This document shows, piece after piece, positions 50,568 to 64,000 of a stretch of 64,000 bases of DNA (position 1 is the stretch's first letter; each line of letters starts with the position of its first letter). A model generated the notes under the pieces. It ran no database searches. It saw nothing but the letters and a program-made list of their open reading frames with translations, and was not told where the DNA came from. The stretch is from positions 592,664-656,663 of the forward strand of contig CAJNDS010002090.1 in assembly GCA_905221605.1 (NCBI GenBank), read 5' to 3'. The position numbers and the translations under genes are program-made. This DNA comes from Symbiodinium natans (Eukaryota; Sar; Dinophyceae; Suessiales; Symbiodiniaceae).

Positions 50568-51948
50568 TCACATCACGTCCTGGCCGTCCAACTCCACGGA
50601 TAGCTGATCTGCAGCTTGCCTTTTGCCGTAGAGCGCAATGGCAAACACAAAGAAGGATGCGTACATACCGCAACAGAGCAAGGCCAGGGCTGACCGCTGT
50701 CCTAACTCACATGCTTCCCACATACCATGAACCACAGGGCTGCTCTGGTCACCCACAAGTGCTTCGTAGCTGCAAGCCAACGTGCTGGTGAAACCTGCAG
50801 CGCCTTTGGTGATTCGGTCTGCTTCCATTCCGTAGAGAATGTTTGAGGGCACATCCCCGATGATGTGCATGCCCAAGGTGGCCAAGCCAAGAGCCGTGCC
50901 GCGATCTGCTGGGGCCACACTCTCCATGATGCCCAAGTTGATCGGTGCCATGGTGCAAATATTCAAAAATTGGATGAAAAAGAAAACCGCGTAGAAGGGT
51001 CCCAGGTGCTCCATCCACGGCACAATGAGACCAAGTGGAACGCACATACTCATGAAGATTGAATTCAAAAAGCAGCATGCCTTCAGGCGATTCCAACCCC
51101 AACGCACATTCAGGTAGTCGAGGCAGTAACCTCCAAGAGAACTTCCCACAAGGCTCGTCCCTAAGGTTCCAGCACCAATTACAAGTTGAGCCTTTGTAAG
51201 ATACACGATAGAGATGTACTGAACTGCCCAGGCAGAGGCGCCACCAAGGAACCACGTCTGCGCACCGTAAGCGACAACGTGCAGCAGCCACTGTTGAGAT
51301 GTCAAGGTGTTGGCTATGGGTCCACTGAAAGACAATGTGTCCGTCGTTTGCCGATTGCCACTTGCGAACGCCGAGTGTTTTAGGTAGAAGAACAGGAATA
51401 GTGCAAACCAAATCAACGCCATCAGCATAAAGAGAAAGCGAGCCATCGCCCAGCTGTCAAGCGCGAATGTGCAAGCAATACCGAGGGCCATGCCAAGAGG
51501 GATGGCAGTGAAGTAGTATCCAATGTAGGTCGACTTTTTGCCCTCGGGTGCCACATCATCCAGGATCGGAGGCGCCAAAGTACAAAGGAAAGCCTCGCCA
51601 AAGCCGTTGAAAAACCTGCTGGCCAGCTCATCCAAGCAGGCCCAAAGGCAACACAGAGCATCCCAGCAGCCATCAGCTTCACTGGATGAGAGACCTTATA
51701 GAGACCTTCTTTGCGAGCGGCCCGAGCGAAGAGCGCAGCATGAAGCCGACAATGGCGATTGATGACATCATCCCTGCCTCCTTTTGATTCACCTTGAAAG
51801 CAGCTATGAGTATGGGCACGATGCCAAACGCAATGCCGCGCTCAGCGAAGATGAGGAAGTTCGTCATGGTGAATATGACGGCATGTGTCGTGGGGCTGAA
51901 CTCAGGGCGCTGCTCCCCAAGCAACGGCTCTTCCGTGCCACTAGCCAT
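50568..51948 (-). pseudogene. Processed (intronless) MFS transporter copy with two frame lesions
   Basis: Reads as a 12-helix major-facilitator transporter, Spinster-like in layout, without any intron although neighbouring genes are cut into tiny exons. Start 'MASGTEEPLL' at 51948; helix 1 'FTMTNFLIFAERGIAFGIVP'; after helix 2 an 11-nt duplication leads to TGA at 51681-51679. The protein continues in a second frame ('VKLMAAGMLCVAFG', to about 51642) and, after the apparent loss of one base, in a third frame from about 51641 ('DELASRFFNGFGEAFLCTLA') down to TGA at 50570-50568. The family motif 'NGFGEAF..APP..DD.AP' is intact and the remaining ten helices are uninterrupted. With the relict SL upstream this is best explained as a retroposed mRNA, now broken. 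Assembly errors would be the alternative. Confidence 0.88.
51689..51708. repeat. 9-bp direct repeat with 2-bp spacer (insertion footprint?)
   Basis: AAGGTCTCT occurs twice on the minus strand separated by AT. The second copy is not explained by the transporter protein and breaks its frame. The shape fits a target-site duplication left after excision of a DNA transposon, or a simple slippage duplication. Confidence 0.7.
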
Positions 51949-51986
51949 CCCTCCAAAGGACGCCTGGGGCGGGGAGACCTGCCGAA

Positions 51987-52007
51987 CTTGAGCCAACATG
52001 GTTTGGG
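51987..52007 (-). other. Relict dinoflagellate spliced leader
   Basis: Minus-strand CCCAAACCATGTTGGCTCAAG matches the dinoflagellate SL (CCGTAGCCATTTTGGCTCAAG, established knowledge) at 17 of 21 positions, with the last ten identical. It ends 38 nt before the transporter start codon, where a trans-spliced leader should sit. A T-to-G change inside it creates an in-frame ATG upstream of the genuine start. Confidence 0.8.
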
Positions 52008-52274
52008 GTGAGTTCTTCTTCTTTTTCTTCTTCTTCTTCTTCCTACTGTCAGCGGTCTGGGCGATCGAGAGGCCAGTCCCAATTTCGATCCTCCTGTCTT
52101 CCTTTCTTCCTTCTTCTTCTTCCCTGGAAAGAACCCGGCCCCGCCCCCGTGCAGTTCGGGCTGTTCTGGTTGGTATAGGAAGGCCAGGTGCCCATCTTCG
52201 CCATCTTGCTCGCTTGATCCGAGCTTACAACCCCGAAGAGGGGGTCGCGCCTCTCTCTCTATCTTTTTTTCTGC

Positions 52275-52345
52275 TTCTTCTTCTACGTGGCTTGAAGGGC
52301 GTGGCCGCCCCCCGCGCTCTAGGCGCGCCCAGGTCCACACGTCTC
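52275..52345. repeat. GC-rich dyad element, copy 2
   Basis: GAAGGGCG..CCGCCC and GCGC..GCGCGCCC stems in the same order as at 16035-16085, again beside a TTC-rich run. A poly-TTC stretch at 52015-52045 also flanks the relict SL. Confidence 0.55.
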
Positions 52346-52485
52346 CGTTGCGAGACTGACCAGGAGAGGCGACGAATCGAGAGTACATCGTGTGGATGTT
52401 TCCCCCTCATCAGCCAGAATGTCCTCCATGTACCTGTAACTCTGCATCTCGCATCCCCTCCACTGTACTCTGCAATCATCTGCTC

Positions 52486-52489
52486 TCTA

Positions 52490-52520
<31 letters not shown>

Positions 52521-52550
52521 TTCTCTCTCCCCCTCTCCCTCTCCCTCCCT
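52486..52550. repeat. (CT)n microsatellite
   Basis: CT run with minor interruptions, grading into CCCTCT. Confidence 0.95.
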
Positions 52551-55394
52551 CCATATCCCTCCCTCTCGCTCGGTGCATGTAGCATCCCATGCGCTGCTTT
52601 CCGGAAGAAGTTCTGCTGACAAGTTCATTCCACATTGCCAAAGCACTGCATTTCGCCAGGATCTCCGAGCCACACGGCGTGTGGTGGAGCCTGATGCTTG
52701 CAAGCTTTCGGCCCTAGGCCCGGCCCAAGACAGTGCATGGGAGACATTTCAGGGCCAAATTCTTGCACGATGTCGCCAAGTAAAGCTGCAGGAATGGTCC
52801 ATGGAAATTTTCCCAGCAATTCACTGACACTTCCATACATTCTAGATCGTGTTACTAAGAGGTGCAAGACGATCATGCTCGAACGCGGTGGCCCGCCTTC
52901 GCCGATGGTCGGCGCTTGTAGCATGTAGCACAGCAAAGCGAGCCAAATTCAACAGTGGCACATAAAGTGCTGACATGTGTGGTGTCGCCTGCAGGGAACG
53001 GGCAAAGATTAAAACAGGCGCCACAGCCCTGTAAAGACATGTTTTGGGAGTTCCTGGGCCGGGTGCTTGCCTGACCCTCTAACAGACTCTCACAAGTTCT
53101 GTACTATAGCATCCCCAGCAACACCTTGCCACTTACTTGCATTGTTGCCAGGCGCAACAATGAAGCCTCAGATAGTTTTTGATGTCATAGCTCGTAGGGC
53201 AGCATCCTGAAACGCACGGCGCCGACTCTTGACTAGGATACGCATGAGACCACGGCCGCGCACTCTGCAGGCTCCATACCAACCCCACGAAAGCCCAGAA
53301 TCCTGTTCCCTTCAACTGCGCGCGCTCGAGTTTGTCAAGCAAGGCTTGGACTCTTTCGTGGCCTACGCTTGCACCTGCTGATTTGCTTGTTGTAAAGTAC
53401 TGTAGTCAGTTCGATGGCACGTGTTGCACAGAAACCCAAACTCAGACTCTATCTAAACAGGAGAAGCAGGGTTTCAACCGAATCTCTGCCCATATGGCTC
53501 AAAGCCATAACGGTGCTGAGCAGGCGGAACCTGGCGGCACGGAACTTTGCGCCATGATCGTTGCGAGTTGAAGGGGCCTACGTATGTTATGGGTGTTGAC
53601 GACCCATGCGGGGGAAGTTTAGGCCCCAAGTCATCTCTCAGAGACACGTGGCTTGCTCTGTCTTGCCCCCTCTTTCTGCCGGACTGAGCGTTGGAGATGG
53701 TACCACTTCGTGACCCATAATGGTATCATGTGGTATCATGGTATCCCCCTCATCCCATTGGGACCTGCTACTGACGGTGCAAGTACTACCACCCTCCCTA
53801 CCTGCAACCCTCAATGATACCCGATCTACGCACAGCACTGCTTGTGATCTTCCACCTCGGAGCACAAAACCTTGAATCCTCAATCGACTATGGAGCCCAA
53901 CGGCCCAAGCCTGTATGGTAGCTCTTTGTCCGTCGCATGCAGGTGTCTGCAAGGTTTTTAGTTTGATAGCTGTTTCGCCTACAACCTCAACAAAACTCTG
54001 GGAATGACGACAGCGGGGGCCTTCTCGACTGAGCGGTTAAAGGCCCGAGCATTGTGTAAGTCTTGCTGCAACGTAGAGAACGCAACATTCTTTGACATCA
54101 CATTCAGGGGGCCTGCAACGAAGGCCTTCCAGCATAAGAGGCACCTTGACTGATCTCAAACCCATGTCAAAGATGATTGTGGAGGTCGAGGGCTCGGGTC
54201 CTTGAGCAGAGTGAGGGTTGGGGTCGAAAGCCCTGCCGCTGTCTGTGACATGCCTGCCAAGGCATCTGGAGCATACTTGGAGCATACTTGGCTCGAATTG
54301 AGGCGGCCCAGAGCTGGCATTTTCCCCCATCTGTTTGTCAGGGGATCAACGATGATCTGTCGTCCTGTGCCGGCCAGCGTGCGGGCCTTCTAGACGCTGA
54401 ACTGAACTGACGATAGAGAGGTAGGGAGACCCCAAGCCCCAATCCCTGGCATTCTGCGGATTTTCAGCAGATGCTTGCAGCACTCTGCAGATCTACCTCA
54501 TAGCCTTATACCAGCCGACCGTGGAAGATCGAAGCCCGCTCAACCCCAACATCCGCAACAGTTTGGAAGCCGAAACCCATCCGCTTCGAACGCTAAGTTG
54601 ACGGTTGAAGTCCCGTCTTGGAGGTGCGACACTTTAAGCCCCAAAGCCCTAAAAAGCTTTGGGAGCACATCCTAAGCTGCAACCCGTCGTCCGCTCTGGA
54701 GCCTCCAGCGGGAAAAAGCTCGCGCACTCGCTAGACAACTGCATTGGTAGCTCGAGAGGGCGCCCAACTTCGAGAAACCCGTGAGAAGTACAAAAAGCTG
54801 TTCGGGTTGTTGGTGTGGCTCAGTGAGTTCATCGGGGTTGCACGGCCAGCGAGCCTAAGTTGAGGTCTTAGGGGGGTCAGGGCAGTGGAACTCTACGAGC
54901 TGCTGGCTACGTGGCAATGACGATTGCCTGGTCTGGTCATCTTCTGGTCCTTGCTTCCTTTTGCATGTCACAGGTTTCCGAGCAGTGATGGCCTTCTCAG
55001 TGGTCGATATTGTTTACAGGGAAATGGCAGATTGCCAATCGCAACCCTTGCCGAAGGTCGGCAGGTGCTTGTGACTTGAAACCTCACGGAAGGATAGAGT
55101 CGATGGATGGTTCGGCCCTCCAATAATCAGGCTGAGCAGCAAGTGATTAAGAGTGGGTCACGTGGTGGCTATCTGCTGTTCCCCTTTCCTTTGACTTTCC
55201 AGTATGTCCAGGTGGAAGCTGTGTCAGCGAGGGCCTGCCGGACCTACTGTTACAATCCAGTGCGAAAGTCTGTGCAACGAGTATAGCATGCTAAAGGAAG
55301 CCGAACCGAATCGCAGTGCTGACTGGTCAAAGTCATGAAAGACGTGTAGCATAGTCTCTTGCTTACTAGGCCTTGTCTGGCAGTCTGAGCTGGG
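52551..55394. other. No supported gene
   Basis: One helical exon-like piece on the minus strand near 53362-53311 ('HERVQALLDKLERAQLK', AG|G acceptor, donor unclear). Short tandem duplications at about 53718 (TGGTATCATG) and 54265 (GGAGCATACTT). Nothing else convincing. Confidence 0.35.
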
Positions 55395-55558
55395 TTACTG
55401 CTGCCGACAGGTTCCACCCCAGACAATCTGAGCAACAATCTCAGAGTGGTCCACACGCCCGTGCCCCAGTGCAAATGCGGTGGTGAATTTGATACCATTG
55501 ACAAAAGACACAATCTCGATACCCCCAAGCTTGTAACTCATTTCATAGGACTCAGGCC
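55395..55558 (-). CDS. Terminal exon of an unnamed gene
   Basis: A 164-nt exon after an AG|G acceptor, ending in TAA. It encodes a well-behaved stretch including 'YEMSYKLGGIEIVSFVNGIK', 'FALGHGRVDHSEIVAQIVWG' and a final 'CRQQ'. Amino-acid usage is clearly protein-like and unlike the chance frames around it. I do not recognise the family. It lies downstream of the SERCA stop on the same strand and would be the next gene of the block. Confidence 0.55.
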
Positions 55559-55690
55559 CTGAAGCCGGGAACTCCTTGAAGATTCTATGGAGTCCCTCTC
55601 AAGTCCCTTGAGTGTGCACCTGGGGCAGCGTGTATGTGACGTTTAGACTGATGGGCTCAAGCCCAATTGGCATTTTCTTCTCTCCAGGGC

Positions 55691-55755
55691 AGGATGCAGA
55701 CATCATTCGTCACAAAAGGGTTGAAGATCACATGATGCTTTTCACTCGCCAGTCC
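55691..55755 (-). CDS. Exon candidate upstream of the 55.4-kb terminal exon
   Basis: Encodes 'GLASEKHHVIFNPFVTNDV' plus 'CI' and a split codon, with an AG|G acceptor and a GC donor. Its phase does not fit the terminal exon directly, so at least one exon is missing or the donor differs. Probably the same gene. Confidence 0.5.
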
Positions 55756-56040
55756 CTGGAAACTCTGCCTAACCTTTTGAACCCTGGAGCCTCAACCACC
55801 CCAATTTAGGGTTTGGTTGCATGCTTTCAGTCCTTGGGTTCAGGATCGTGGTTCCCAGAACGACGCTTAACATGTACTCTGGGAGTTCTGATGAGCCCAT
55901 GTGACTTGCGACACATATATACCGGTCCCAAACCACACCAACACCACAGGGGGGGGGGGGGCAGGGGTAGCACGGGCGACCGGTCTCTTAAACCTTCAGC
56001 CCCAAATCCGAACTGCAACCCCCCCAATCACACCACGCGC

Positions 56041-56091
56041 CTGAACCTTAGACCCTAAACCCCGAACCCTAAACCTTAAACACTAAACCCC
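56041..56091. repeat. Degenerate interstitial telomere array
   Basis: Successive CCCTAAA-like units (CCCTAAACCCCGAACCCTAA, then ACCTTAAACACTAAACCC) on the plus strand. Six or so decayed copies. Confidence 0.7.
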
Positions 56092-56285
56092 CCCAACCAC
56101 ACCCACACCACAGGGGGATATGGACTTCTGATTAACTTATGATTCCTTATGACATCTGCATCTTCCTGGAGCCCTCACCGCCAGTGGCGAGAAGCTCCTC
56201 GGCGAAGTTCTTTCTTGGTGGTCGAGAGTTGTCGGGTTGTGGGCTGTTGCAAGGATGGGGCTTGAGGAGTACAGGCTTCAAAAGG

Positions 56286-56411
56286 TTTCAGGGCGAATTC
56301 AGGTGGTATGCAATGTCCCGTCTCGATGTTCCTACAGTCTTGCTGACGTTTCAGGGCGAATTCAGGTGGTATGCAATGTCCCGTCTCGATGTTCCTACAG
56401 TCGTGCTGACG
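56286..56411. repeat. 63-bp tandem duplication
   Basis: Two head-to-tail copies beginning TTTCAGGGCGAATTCAGGTG and ending GCTGACG, differing at one base (T at 56340 against G at 56403). As 63 is a multiple of 3, a plus-strand frame stays open through it. Confidence 0.97.
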
Positions 56412-56607
56412 TGCCTTCAGGCTCTCTCTGATCCTTTAAGCCTTCATGAGAGCTTCTGAAATCTACAGCGCAACTCAGACTCTACGCCAGCAAGGCCTCT
56501 GCGCGAGCGCAAAGCCCGTCACTCGCGCCAACATGACAGACAAGACTGAGAGGGAAAAGCAAAAGACAAACTAGCGAACATCTGGGAGATATCGCCGCGG
56601 AGTGGTT

Positions 56608-56993
56608 TGGACATGCCGGCGGGGCAGGTGCGTGTTGATATGTCGGCGCTCGGCCTTGCCGGTCGATGTCGGCCCAGAAGAGCGTGCTACGTCGGCAAGT
56701 ACGTTCATGTCAGCACGCCAGGTACCGTGTCGGCGTGTCGTTTTTCCACGCGAGCGTTAAACATGATGTTGACATGCTGGCCGGCACCTTACCTTTTGCA
56801 TGTCGACCTGCAATTTTGCCTCAGTCTGCGCCCAGCGATACCCGATACCACCACGGGCACATCTCTTTAGCACGTTGGCACGTCGGTTCTTCAGCTGGTC
56901 TTGCCATGTTGGATTATGTTGGCGCATCACATTTGAAATGCCGTGCCATGACGGCGTGTCAGTTGTTGTGTGTCAGCCTTACCATGTCGGTGC
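56608..56993. repeat. Cluster of ATGTCGGC-like octamers
   Basis: At least a dozen variants of (A/C)(T/G)GT(C/T)GGC, such as ATGTCGGC, CGTGTCGGC, ATGTTGGC and GCCGGC, irregularly spaced over about 390 bp. It appears to be a decayed short-unit repeat. Confidence 0.5.
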
Positions 56994-57145
56994 AGCTACA
57001 AAATGCCAAAGTGCAGGAGCTAGATGGAGCTAAGCATCCAGGGCATCCTTAAGCTTTGATTGCTTCAACCAATCTGGGGGTCCCAAGTTCAAAGAAACCC
57101 TACAACGTCCACGGGGCTCAGATTCACCAAGAGGCTGCTCTCGCC

Positions 57146-62682
<5,537 letters not shown>

Positions 62683-64000
62683 CTCATCCCAAGAAGCCAC
62701 TTAGCCCATGTCTAAGCCAGCAGAGAACGTACAGAACATTAACCGCCGCCATCGAGAACCCCCAGATTTGTTTGCTTCAACCAGCACCCTCTGATGGTCG
62801 GAATCCTCTCGGATTTTGGAGGGTGTAGACCTTTTTTTGAGGTAACAATACAGCGGAAATAGGGGTTTTCTTTTCAAACTACACAGGGAATTTCTGAACT
62901 TCTAATACCATATAGAGGCAATTCAAATTTTATTCATGAAATATTAAGGACCCCACCCCATATGCAAACACAATGCTCACATGACGAGTTTGGGAGAGGA
63001 CTGGCATGTTTAACGAGAACCTTCTTTACGGCATGACCTTCTTGAAGCTTGCAAGGCTTCAAAAGAAACCAACAAAAAGGGGGGGGGGGTGGGCGGTTGG
63101 GGGGAAGGGGGGCATTAGCAATGCTCGTATGACGAGTGTGGGAAGGATTCGCAAGATTTCTTCACGCAAGTCCTCTTTCATGGCGTTGTCTTCTTTAATA
63201 AAGCTTGCAAGGCTTCAACAGAAGGAAAAAACGGTCGGGTTGAAGGAGAGAGGGTGCAGATCCCCCCACCCCTCCGATTTGCAAATGCAATGCCCGCATG
63301 ACGCCTTTCCAAAGGATTCGCATGTTTTCTTTACGTAAGAACGCTTTCTGGCATGATCCTCTTTGTGAAGCAAGCTTGCAAGGCCTCACAACTCAAAAAC
63401 AAAAAACCAACACAATTCTCGCGTGACGGCTTTGTAAAGGATCCGCATGTTTACTTAGAGCAAGTCGTCTGTCTTTCTTTCTTTCTTTTTTTCTTTCTGG
63501 CAGTCTTCCTGTATGTTGTTTTTTCCTTCGGCCTTTGTTTCTAAACCTTTTTTCCCCCTGTGGGTTTGATAGGAAACCTCAATACTCTATTCTGTTCCCT
63601 GTATTTGAATAGCAACCTGCAGAAATAATCGGGAGAAAGGGGCGTGCCGAATTCAGTACGCGATATTCCAGGAACAGGGCCGCAGCTGACAAGCACTTAA
63701 GGAGAGCAGAGGCCCGTTAGATCAGGCCTATATACCTTGAGACCTAATAAACTTAAAATTGGGGTCATATACCCTATACAACTATAATAATTACTATTAA
63801 GGGAAACCCTTTTAGGGTTCATTTCGTCCCCAACGTAAGCGACTTGAGCTAAACACGAGTCCTCGACGTGTTACGCGGGATGCATAGGCTTCCCTGATTA
63901 CTCGAGCCGACACCTAGCAAATCACCGGCCGACGGCTTCGAAAAATTGTCAAGTGCAACGGCACCTCCACCAGTAGAAAAAGATGAAGTAGGGAAAAGTT
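62683..64000. other. Intron or spacer upstream of the visible SERCA exons
   Basis: The preceding SERCA exon (expected to carry the TGDGVNDAP motif) was not found, so this is at least 1.3 kb of intron. It contains the four-copy repeat array and, at 63804-63819, a small hairpin (AAACCC..GGGTTC). The stretch 63.7-63.8 kb is A+T-rich. Confidence 0.5.
62951..63460 (+). repeat. Four tandem degenerate copies of a ~125-170-bp repeat
   Basis: Copies anchored by TGCTCACATGACGAG (near 62973), TGCTCGTATGACGAG (63121), TGCCCGCATGACG (63290) and TTCTCGCGTGACGG (63415). Each is followed in order by GGATTCGCATGTTT-like, CTTTACG, GGCATGA and GAAGCTTGCAAGGCTTC-like segments, then A-rich and G- or C-rich ends. 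A fifth copy is at 20004-20134. Confidence 0.85.

Larger units (their letters stand above)
55759..57145. other. SERCA 3' side and spacer: repeats only
   Basis: Region between the SERCA stop codon and the next gene. It holds telomere-like repeats, a 63-bp tandem duplication and a cluster of ATGTCGGC-like octamers, listed separately. No polyadenylation motif could be identified. Confidence 0.45.

Noticed and set aside
51864..52388. 174-codon minus-strand ORF upstream of the transporter
   Set aside because: Runs through the GAA tracts, the GC-rich dyad element and the relict SL in a frame unrelated to the transporter; Lys/Arg/Glu-rich by composition.

Overview
The window looks like nuclear DNA of a dinoflagellate, most like the Suessiales/Symbiodiniaceae type. 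Four observations support this. (1) Protein-coding information is cut into many tiny exons, mostly 30-100 nt. Introns begin with GC, GT or occasionally GA, and nearly always end AG followed by a G. (2) Every multi-exon gene I could assemble lies on the minus strand, as in dinoflagellate one-directional gene blocks. (3) A single-exon transporter copy carries a degraded dinoflagellate spliced-leader (SL) sequence fused to its 5' end. (4) Interstitial TTTAGGG-type telomere repeats and many simple-sequence tracts are present. Base composition looks close to half G+C. Most long open frames are chance frames across introns or repeats. I found the genes by translating short stretches between plausible splice sites and requiring codon phase to match across the joins.

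Layout, left to right. 1-5501 (minus) holds the S1 to EF-hand part of a single-domain voltage-gated cation channel (channel A), running off the left edge. 8.4-11.7 kb holds four isolated exon-like minus-strand pieces that I cannot name. 14.8-16.1 kb holds a broken plus-strand reading frame facing a minus-strand acidic frame with a long Glu tract. 17.3-18.2 kb has exons of an unnamed protein with a coiled-coil-like stretch, and 24.6-24.9 kb has two more exon candidates. 29.7-37.0 kb (minus) is channel B, a paralogue of channel A with largely matching exon boundaries. 39.3-39.9 kb is a large CA-rich satellite. 43.1-46.4 kb (minus) is a glycosyltransferase-like gene with a DXD motif. 47.7-47.9 kb has further exon candidates.

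50.6-52.0 kb (minus) is a processed copy of a 12-helix major-facilitator (MFS) transporter. It has a relict SL and two frame-breaking lesions, so it reads as a retro-pseudogene. 55.4-55.8 kb has a terminal exon of an unnamed gene. 57.1-62.7 kb (minus) is the C-terminal third of a SERCA-type Ca2+-ATPase. It is resolved into 17 exons that add up to 924 nt in frame, ending at a TAA stop. Its N-terminal exons lie beyond the right edge.

Two putative Ca2+/cation channels with EF-hands and one Ca2+ pump in 64 kb on one strand suggest a calcium-handling neighbourhood, although co-regulation is only a guess. The non-genic remainder is mostly introns, spacers, homopolymers, microsatellites and a degenerate satellite-like family with one copy near 20 kb and four near 63 kb. 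No rRNA, tRNA, CRISPR or bacterial feature was seen.
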